A stretch of DNA of 12,437 nucleotides from Nitrospiraceae bacterium. Lineage in GTDB: Bacteria > Nitrospirota > UBA9217. The stretch spans positions 1 through 12,437 of the forward strand of contig DMKB01000263.1 in the NCBI GenBank assembly GCA_003454665.1, given 5' to 3'. Numbering within the stretch: the stretch's first letter is position 1; each line of letters opens with the position of its first letter. Shown one piece after another: positions 7,581-12,437 of the stretch. Made by a program: the position numbers and the translations under genes. The notes under the pieces were generated by a model. The model worked only from the letters and a program-made list of their open reading frames with translations, was not told the DNA's origin and ran no database searches.

Positions 7581-8528
7581 TTAATCCTCTTCCATCTCCT
7601 CGATTTGCATGGTCATTGTCGGGAGACCCCGCATGGTCCACCCGTGGAGTGATTCGTCATGGAGTTTCACCTTTTTATTGCCGATGACTTCATGGAGGAT
7701 GAACCAGAGTCCACTCGCCTGGTGCGCGCTGTTGCAGGTACCGATGGTCTCCTTGTAGGGATTGATCCCGATGGCCTGCATGGCCTGGACGATAAGGTCC
7801 TTGTCCATGAATACGTAAGGCGCATGGTAGTCAATCAACAGATTCGGCGGCAAATGCCTGGCGCCTTCGATGGTCCCGTCCGCGTAAATATAGGATTTTT
7901 TCCTGACCATGCCGAGGTAGAACTGCAGGTCACGGACGTCGACGAGCTGTACGTCATCGTCACCCTGAACATCCTGCACCTCTGCCGTCGTTGCCAGAAT
8001 TTCATCACGCTGGGCCGTGACCTCATAATTTCCTGTTCCCGGTGCGCTGGGCGCGTTGCTGACGGGACGGTCTTCTTTATTCCACTGCGCGTTGCCGCCG
8101 TCAAGGACCGCCATATTGTCATGGCCGTAATACTTCAGGGTCCAGTACAGCCGCGTGCCGAACGTCACTTCGTCGTAGTGCGTTCCGGCGTTGGTGATCA
8201 CGATGGCGCTGTCCTTGTTCACGCCGCTCGCCTGCATGAGCGTCTGGAATTCATCGGGCAGCGGCAGGAGCTTGATCATCCAGTAACCGTCTACATACCT
8301 CTCCGAGCGCACCTTGCTGAAGTCTACGAATATCGCTCCGGGAATGTGGTCTTCTTCAAATTTTTTCCCTACCTCCAGGATGACAAGGTTACCATTGTTC
8401 TTTTCATCGTCCATAATTGCTTCCAGCCATGCCGAGTCTACGATTGGTGAGCTGATCTGGATGGCATAGGCCTGTGCGCAAATAAGGATTACCGCCAGAA
8501 ACGACACTACATATGTCAGTTTTTTCAT
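7581..8528 (-). CDS. Secreted two-domain rhodanese-type sulfurtransferase
   Basis: Thiosulfate/3-mercaptopyruvate sulfurtransferase-like protein of 315 residues, exported by a signal peptide (MKKLTYVVSFLAVILICAQAYA, cut after Ala22), so it acts in the periplasm. The N-terminal rhodanese domain (about 30-155) has the fold landmarks GHDNMAVLDGGNAQW (135-149) and HIPGAIFVDFS (61-71) but no catalytic cysteine, as is usual for tandem rhodaneses. The C-terminal domain (about 180-305) has LVDVRD (195-200), GTIEGARHLPP (218-228) and the active loop at CNSAHQAS (265-272) with Cys265, followed by GLWFILHEVIGNKKVKLHDE. That loop differs from the CxxGxx(S/T) pattern of textbook rhodaneses and resembles the CNTGHxAS loop I recall in periplasmic relatives, with Ala replacing the loop Gly. 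The ATG at 8528 is chosen for GAGGGAGGGG upstream and because it starts the signal peptide; the longer frame to 8651 adds 41 unlikely residues. Substrate and acceptor are unknown. Confidence 0.9.
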   Translation of the reverse strand: MKKLTYVVSFLAVILICAQAYAIQISSPIVDSAWLEAIMDDEKNNGNLVILEVGKKFEEDHIPGAIFVDFSKVRSERYVDGYWMIKLLPLPDEFQTLMQASGVNKDSAIVITNAGTHYDEVTFGTRLYWTLKYYGHDNMAVLDGGNAQWNKEDRPVSNAPSAPGTGNYEVTAQRDEILATTAEVQDVQGDDDVQLVDVRDLQFYLGMVRKKSYIYADGTIEGARHLPPNLLIDYHAPYVFMDKDLIVQAMQAIGINPYKETIGTCNSAHQASGLWFILHEVIGNKKVKLHDESLHGWTMRGLPTMTMQIEEMEED

Positions 8529-9045
8529 AACCCCTCCCTCATCGTAATGGAATGAACAATAATTGACCCTCGGTACATCTTCTTCACAACGGAGACCAAC
8601 CAGCCCTGAAGCAACAGTAAAGCCATCACCCCCTTCACCCAAGAATGACATTGCAATACCCTTGTTTCCTCAATTTCGACGTCTATTATTTACGGGAAAA
8701 AGACAACCAGCAACTGGAGACTAATCATGTAATACTTTAATATCACCAAGTTTAGCAAAAAAAAATAAAATTGTCAATTACTGTAATAATTTGAACATAA
8801 AAAAAGCTTTATATAAAGTATATGCATATTTCTGTCAACTAGCTGATAAATTATAAATAAAACGCTATCATACATCTTTCCAGACAAATTAATTTTGCTC
8901 GAGGTATTTTTCTGATGAGATTCTGAGCTTTCAAGGAAGGTGTATGGTATGGCTATCCCTTTTTTCCCTTCTCCTCTCTCCGGGCTGCCTCGCCAATAGT
9001 TTCCCCGTCGATCCGTTCTCCCGGGGCTATTTGCATGGAACCGGG
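8529..9045. other. Long AT-rich intergenic region
   Basis: No gene is supportable in these 517 bases. The part from about 8690 to 8900 is strikingly AT-rich compared with all coding sequence around it, including an unbroken run of A at 8757-8765. It carries the candidate sulfurtransferase promoter. The segment 8900-9045 is pyrimidine-rich on the plus strand and holds a few CCGGG/CCCGG inverted pieces, with no recognised function. Confidence 0.6.
8749..8777 (-). promoter_or_regulatory. Candidate promoter of the sulfurtransferase gene
   Basis: Minus-strand TTGACA (8772-8777), 17-base spacer that is almost only T and A, then TAAACT (8749-8754; 4 of 6 match TATAAT). The sequence upstream of the -35 is AT-rich, like an UP element. 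Predicted start near 8742, giving a leader of about 214 bases before the ATG at 8528. The AT-rich setting makes chance matches more likely. Confidence 0.5.
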
Positions 9046-9049
9046 AAAA

Positions 9050-9079
9050 ATAAAAAAGCCCCGGATTGCTCCGGGGCTT
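9050..9079 (-). terminator. Rho-independent terminator of the cold-shock gene
   Basis: A perfect 10-bp stem (9056-9065 with 9070-9079, core gccccgga/tccggggc), 4-base loop, then on the minus strand a T tract (complement of the A run 9052-9057) continuing into ATTTTT. It begins 23 bases after the stop codon of the cold-shock gene. Confidence 0.92.
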
Positions 9080-9102
9080 GAAGATGGTCTCTTTCCTCTC
9101 TG

Positions 9103-9303
9103 TTAACTTCTTACGACATTCGCCGCCTGAAGGCCCTTGGGGCCCTGCTGGACCTCGAAGGAAACAGCATCACCCTCATTCAGCGTTTTGAAACCGTCTC
9201 CTTCAATAGCGGAGAAATGAACAAAGACGTCCTCACCATTATCCTGCGTAATAAAACCGTACCCCTTGCTGTTGTTGAACCACTTTACCACTCCGTTTGC
9301 CAT
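9103..9303 (-). CDS. Cold-shock domain protein (CspA family)
   Basis: A 66-residue single-domain cold-shock protein, an OB-fold that binds single-stranded RNA and DNA and acts as an RNA chaperone or antiterminator in the cytoplasm. RNP1 is KGYGFIT (13-19) and RNP2 is VFVHF (26-30). The opening MANGVVKWFN and the ending GPKGLQAANVV are classic for the family, and the length is normal. The frame stays open upstream to 9471, but those 56 residues are not cold-shock-like and overlap the promoter, so the ATG at 9303 is the start; AGGA lies about ten bases upstream. It forms its own unit with a strong promoter at 9367-9395 and a terminator right after the stop. The predicted leader is about 57 bases, shorter than the roughly 150-base leader of E. 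coli cspA, so cold induction by a long thermosensing leader is not obvious. Confidence 0.97.
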   Translation of the reverse strand: MANGVVKWFNNSKGYGFITQDNGEDVFVHFSAIEGDGFKTLNEGDAVSFEVQQGPKGLQAANVVRS

Positions 9304-9340
9304 AACTGCGTTGTCCTGCCTTTCTTTGAAAATGGTTTTC

Positions 9341-9354
9341 CGGGAAAATACCCG
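9341..9354 (-). other. Small hairpin in the cold-shock gene leader
   Basis: cggg (9341-9344) and cccg (9351-9354) can pair around a 6-base AU-rich loop near the 5' end of the predicted transcript. Stem of only 4 bp; it may protect the 5' end or be chance. Confidence 0.3.
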
Positions 9355-9366
9355 TATATTCGCAAA

Positions 9367-9395
9367 ATAGTACTGGTTTTCCCGCGGCATGTCAA
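9367..9395 (-). promoter_or_regulatory. Promoter of the cold-shock gene
   Basis: Minus-strand TTGACA (9390-9395), exactly 17 bases, TACTAT (9367-9372; 4 of 6). An AT-rich stretch (about 9396-9415) just upstream could act as an UP element. Predicted transcription start near 9360. Confidence 0.75.
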
Positions 9396-9532
9396 GCAAA
9401 TTTATCAATAAATTTGGCCTTAACAGCGAGGATGCGGAGAACGGCATGGGGATTGGAAAACGTGGAATCAAAAGCCATAAAACGCCATTTCATCTTGCCG
9501 TAGAATGCCGCACATAAACTGATACACAATAT

Positions 9533-9577
9533 AAAGCCGGGCATACCGCAGGATAATCCTACGGCAGCCCGGTCATC
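9533..9577 (-). terminator. Conserved hairpin element, copy 1 (terminator of the repeat lipoprotein gene)
   Basis: On the minus strand, ccgggc (9567-9572) and gcccgg (9537-9542) form an outer stem. An internal loop and an inner stem built on ccgtagga/tcctgcgg follow; a short T run (TTT, then ATATT) comes after. It lies about 115 bases beyond the stop codon of the lipoprotein gene and before the cold-shock promoter, so it probably ends the lipoprotein transcript. It is 38 of 45 bases identical to the element at 12391-12435. The inner-stem mismatch c9549/a9561 on the plus strand is a G-U pair on the minus strand, which indicates that the minus-strand RNA is the folded form. Just upstream on the minus strand, further stems are possible (tgatg-gaa-catca and catggc/gccatg). 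Confidence 0.7.
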
Positions 9578-9692
9578 GTAGAGTGATGTTCCATCATGGC
9601 ACTTCACACGTATAAGCCATGCCTACAGTACAACGCTCGATCCAACATTATTCTTAGAAGTTGATAACCAAGCAAATGCCATTGTCCATGTA

Positions 9693-11933
9693 TCACAGAT
9701 TGTTTGTGCCCACCGCCCCGGGCATCTGTCCGGCACCGCCATTAACATTGACACTACCGGTGTGGTTCCTCGAGCCGCCGTAAATGCCTCTTACGTCGCC
9801 GCCGTCACCGCCCACCGAGACGGAAAAGTTGACATCCGCGTCTCCGCCGCGGGCGTTGATATTGCCGCTGTTGCCGAGGTCCGTTCCGGCTTCAAGCAAC
9901 ACGCCTTCGAATGATGGGACTGTTGTTCTCTGTTGTGATCCGGCCCCACCCTGGGTTATGCCGTCGCCGCCGGTGGCGTTGAGGAGCCCGGTATTGTTCA
10001 CAGCGCCGAGTTCACTCTTTATGACGATTTCGCTGGAATCGTGCCCATAGCCCGTGGTCGTGCCCCCGTCGGTCCCGCCGTCGGCTGTCAACGCCCCGCT
10101 GTTCCGTGTATCATTGGTAGCGTTAAGCATGATTCTGCCGGCATTGATTCCGGGTGCCGCAGTGAGGGCCAGGCTGTCGCCTCCAGAGCTGTCGATATTA
10201 CCGTAGTTCGTCAGGTACTCACCGGTGGCGTTTGTGATGCTCGGATCGATGTCGGCCGTGAGGTAAACGTTACCGCCGCTGCCCCCGCTTGCCGGTGTGG
10301 TTGCCGTCGTGAACACGCTGCCGCCACGGGTCGTTATCGCAGCCTCATTGATGACATCGCCGCCGGAATCATCTAAGAAGGTGTATGTTGTTGATGGTGG
10401 CGTTGGGACTATACCGTCCCAGACTTCGCCTACATCAACAACGCCAAGTGGACCGCCGTTACCGCCGGAATTCCCCTGACCGCCAGTGGTATTCATACTG
10501 GTGAAGCCGCGCAGCGCCAACCGGGGATTGGCGGGCGCTTTAACCGGATTTATCCCGAATAACGACTGGAGGAATCTGCCTGAGGCATCCTGTATGATGT
10601 TAACTCCGCCTCCATTGCCGCCGGAACCGGAACCCGAGGCGACGGCTGAGCCGCCGGTCGTCGTGATATTGCCGCTGATCTCCATGTCTCCTGCACCGAC
10701 GTACACATCTCCGTCGATACCGGGAAGGCCATAAATTTCCACATCGCCGCCGTTGCCCCCGTTAAACGCACTCTTACTGGTGTCGCCGCCTTCAGTAGTA
10801 ATATCGGCGTTGAATAAGAGAGCAGGACCCAGTTTCCAGACCGTGATCGCGCCGCCAGGACCGCCATGACCTCCGGCACCATCGCCGCCGCGACTGTTCA
10901 ATGCACCGCTGTTGCGCATGGCAGCGACACCGTACGGGTCTGTTATGACAGCAGGGACGTGACCAGCGGTCAGCGCAATAGTGCCGCCGGCCCCGCCGCT
11001 AAGGCCATTGCCACCATGTGCTGACACGGTTCCTGAATTGTATAGATGGTCAAACGATGCATGGAGAACGATGCTCCCGCCGACACCTCCGGTCCCAACA
11101 CCGCCGGCGCCGCCGGCGCTCGAGAGTGCACCGCTGTTTTCCAGAGCGGACAGACCCGCCAGAATGATGGGACCGCCGTCACTGCCGCTTCCGGAGGGAT
11201 CGTCGCTGCCGATGGAGTAGAAATCCCCTTGATTATAGATCCATTGACCGGCTATCTCAATGCCGCCGCCGTCCTGGCCTGTCTGACCCGCGCTGGTGTC
11301 TACGAGCGAACCGGATGCACCGAAGTAGTTGTCGCAAGTAATGAATAAACCGACGCGCTGCGTGGCTACCGTATCGAGAGTCGTGATGGTGCCTCTATTA
11401 TCGACATCGTTGGCGAACGAGACAAGCACTTCCGAGCCGATGCTGTTGAGCTCCAGAGTCACCGTGACGTCTGCTGCGACGCTGAGGCCGGTAACCGCCG
11501 GGTTTTCATCGCCAACGACCCCGTTAGCATCGGAAATTCGCAAATTAGTATCGATGTTAGTCAAATAGGGCGTTCCACTGGCCGGATCTGTCGCCCCTGG
11601 TAAAGAATTGTCAACGAAAAAAATGGTTGTGTTCTTGGTTATGCTGAGTGGTTTTATTCCGAGGTACGGCGTTGCCGTTGAAGCCGTGAAACTGGCATCC
11701 ACGGTGCCGCTCGTGAGTACCTCGACGGCTCCGGTGCCGCCGAATTTCGCTATGTTGACAAAGCCCCCGCTACCGCCCGTACCGCTGGTATCGCCACCAT
11801 TTCCGCCTGCAGTGTTTATTACATAGGCAGGTGGAGGTGTTCCTCCGCCGCCACCGCCGCAGGCCGGAAGTATCACAGCAGCGAGCAATGCAATCAGCAT
11901 CCAATTTAGCATTTGTCTTTTTTTTGTAGCCAT
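9693..11933 (-). CDS. Large glycine-rich repeat lipoprotein, probable beta-helix surface protein
   Basis: A 746-residue envelope protein that I do not recognise as a named family. It starts with a lipoprotein signal (MATKKRQMLNWMLIALLAAV, then ILPAC with Cys25), followed by a flexible GGGGGGTPPP linker, so it should be lipid-anchored. From about residue 180 to the end it is made of some 12-14 degenerate units of 33-60 residues. The core is N-x-G-x-(I/L/V)-x-x-x-GG, then a Gly-rich turn (GGxGGxI/V) and a short strand such as IVLHA, IALTA, VYLTA or IMLNA. Examples: NSGALSSAGG (266), NSGTVSAHGG (299), NSGALNSRGG (341), NYGNIDSSGG (576), NSGALTADGG (611), NTGLLNATGG (647), NSGNINARGG (688). This pattern fits a right-handed beta-helix of the adhesin or haemagglutinin type. 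No catalytic motif is seen. The ATG at 11933 has AAGGGGGA seven bases upstream and begins the signal; a start at 11987 is possible but would bury it. Role in adhesion or surface structure is inference. Confidence 0.8.
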   Translation of the reverse strand: MATKKRQMLNWMLIALLAAVILPACGGGGGGTPPPAYVINTAGGNGGDTSGTGGSGGFVNIAKFGGTGAVEVLTSGTVDASFTASTATPYLGIKPLSITKNTTIFFVDNSLPGATDPASGTPYLTNIDTNLRISDANGVVGDENPAVTGLSVAADVTVTLELNSIGSEVLVSFANDVDNRGTITTLDTVATQRVGLFITCDNYFGASGSLVDTSAGQTGQDGGGIEIAGQWIYNQGDFYSIGSDDPSGSGSDGGPIILAGLSALENSGALSSAGGAGGVGTGGVGGSIVLHASFDHLYNSGTVSAHGGNGLSGGAGGTIALTAGHVPAVITDPYGVAAMRNSGALNSRGGDGAGGHGGPGGAITVWKLGPALLFNADITTEGGDTSKSAFNGGNGGDVEIYGLPGIDGDVYVGAGDMEISGNITTTGGSAVASGSGSGGNGGGVNIIQDASGRFLQSLFGINPVKAPANPRLALRGFTSMNTTGGQGNSGGNGGPLGVVDVGEVWDGIVPTPPSTTYTFLDDSGGDVINEAAITTRGGSVFTTATTPASGGSGGNVYLTADIDPSITNATGEYLTNYGNIDSSGGDSLALTAAPGINAGRIMLNATNDTRNSGALTADGGTDGGTTTGYGHDSSEIVIKSELGAVNNTGLLNATGGDGITQGGAGSQQRTTVPSFEGVLLEAGTDLGNSGNINARGGDADVNFSVSVGGDGGDVRGIYGGSRNHTGSVNVNGGAGQMPGAVGTNNL

Positions 11934-12387
11934 GACCCATTCCCCCTTATTGTTGTTACTTTTCTGCTTAAAAAAAATCCCAACCATTTCTTTCTCTCTT
12001 TCCTCCTCCTTCCTTAATTTAGAAATATTCTGCTGAATCAGGCTGATTCTCTCTTATTCCATCACGTACCATACTCATGGTTGTTTACATGAATATGTAT
12101 GTGACGATGAGACCGGAACAAGACCAGGATATCGTTGTTGATCCTTCTGCCTCTCAGCGTGTCGTATTGCATGAGGACCGGTAAGGCCTGCCCAGCACTT
12201 ACCGCTAAACATCATAAGAGCTATCCATCATGTCGTTTATCAAAATTATATTGCGATCTCCTGAAAAGTAAAGGTACTATTCACAAAGAATGAAAATGGT
12301 ATTTTTCACCTTGCATGCACCGACTTCAAAATCACTACGTGTATGCACACCGCATGTTTCTTCTACGATGCGCAACTAACGAGAAGT
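11934..12387 (-). other. Long untranslated region upstream of the repeat lipoprotein gene
   Basis: No credible gene in these 454 bases. On the minus strand it holds, in order, the sequence after hairpin copy 2, a candidate promoter (12245-12272), a frame of 36 codons without a ribosome site (12062-12172), a purine-rich GGAAGGAGGAGG tract near 12000-12010 that precedes an alternative ATG (11987), and the ribosome site AAGGGGGA (11941-11948) of the chosen start. Confidence 0.5.
12245..12272 (-). promoter_or_regulatory. Candidate promoter of the repeat lipoprotein gene
   Basis: Minus-strand TTTACT (12267-12272; 4 of 6 match TTGACA), 16-base spacer, perfect TATAAT (12245-12250). Predicted start near 12238, leaving a leader of about 305 bases before the ATG at 11933. 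Confidence 0.4.
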
Positions 12388-12437
12388 AAAAAAGCCGAGC
12401 ATACCAAAGGATTATCCTTCGGCAGCTCGGCCATCTT
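12388..12437 (-). terminator. Conserved hairpin element, copy 2 (runs to the window edge)
   Basis: On the minus strand gccgagc (12425-12431) pairs with gctcggc (12394-12400), with an inner stem ccgaaggat/atcctttgg, and six Ts follow (12388-12393). As a stand-alone reading it is a good Rho-independent terminator for a transcript entering from beyond the right edge. It is a homologue of the element at 9533-9577. The strand before the loop, GATGGCCGAGCTGCCG, resembles the closing 3' strand of GEMM-I (cyclic dinucleotide) aptamers, whose terminators re-use that strand, but the aptamer core would lie outside the window, so this remains open. Confidence 0.65.

Noticed and set aside
7659..8450. Open frame of 263 codons on the plus strand
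   Set aside because: It is antisense to the sulfurtransferase gene, has no ribosome site or recognisable domain, and is explained by the codon use of the real gene.
8791..8819. Plus-strand promoter-like pair TTGAAC-17-TAAAGT
   Set aside because: It is within the AT-rich island where such matches occur by chance, and no plus-strand gene lies downstream.
9392..9607. Minus-strand open frame of 71 codons
   Set aside because: It runs through the conserved hairpin and the cold-shock promoter -35 region, with no ribosome site and no familiar protein features.
9533..9660. A complete GEMM-I riboswitch at hairpin copy 1
   Set aside because: The sequence 5' of the hairpin on the minus strand lacks the GCAAACC and CGCAAAGCC core that every such aptamer needs.
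9784..11826. Many plus-strand open frames rich in Pro, Ser and Ala
   Set aside because: They are the antisense reading of Gly-rich codons in the repeat lipoprotein gene.
12062..12172. Possible 36-residue leader peptide (MQYDTLRGRR...) upstream of the lipoprotein gene
   Set aside because: No Shine-Dalgarno precedes its ATG and nothing indicates an attenuation mechanism; His-rich content alone is not enough.

Overview
The window looks like chromosomal DNA of a Gram-negative bacterium. Five proteins carry or probably carry N-terminal export signals (one of them a lipoprotein), Shine-Dalgarno sequences are strong (AGGAGG-type), and three promoters have a perfect TTGACA box with a 17-bp spacer. 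The mix of a DUF3786 protein, a DUF4197 protein, a free-standing PhnD-type binding protein and a periplasmic two-domain sulfurtransferase suggests an anaerobic or metal/sulfur-cycling lineage such as Desulfobacterota (Geobacter-like) or Nitrospirota. That is inference from family distribution, not proof. No mobile element, tRNA, rRNA or CRISPR array was seen.

Layout, left to right: a CotA/laccase-like multicopper oxidase (+), cut at its 5' end by the window edge and closed by a strong terminator; a small cupin (-); a DUF3786 protein (+), divergent from the cupin; a secreted DUF4197 protein (-) downstream of the potassium transporter gene kup (-), possibly co-transcribed; a PhnD-like periplasmic binding protein (-) with its own promoter and terminator; a secreted double-rhodanese sulfurtransferase (-) with an AT-rich promoter region; a cold-shock protein (-) with clear promoter and terminator; and a large glycine-rich repeat lipoprotein (-), probably a beta-helical surface protein, behind a long untranslated leader. 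Every gene right of 3.2 kb is on the minus strand.

The genes do not form one pathway. Most are single transcription units, several acting in the cell envelope: copper-dependent oxidation, sulfur transfer, anion or small-ligand binding, K+ uptake and surface structure.

The most interesting unexplained structure is a pair of homologous hairpin elements (9533-9577 and 12388-12437) on either side of the lipoprotein gene. They are 84% identical over 45 bases. They contain a compensatory base-pair change, and internal mismatches that become G-U wobbles only in the minus-strand RNA. They therefore look like conserved minus-strand RNA structures, at least terminators and possibly the expression platforms of a GEMM-like riboswitch whose aptamer would lie beyond the right edge for the second copy.
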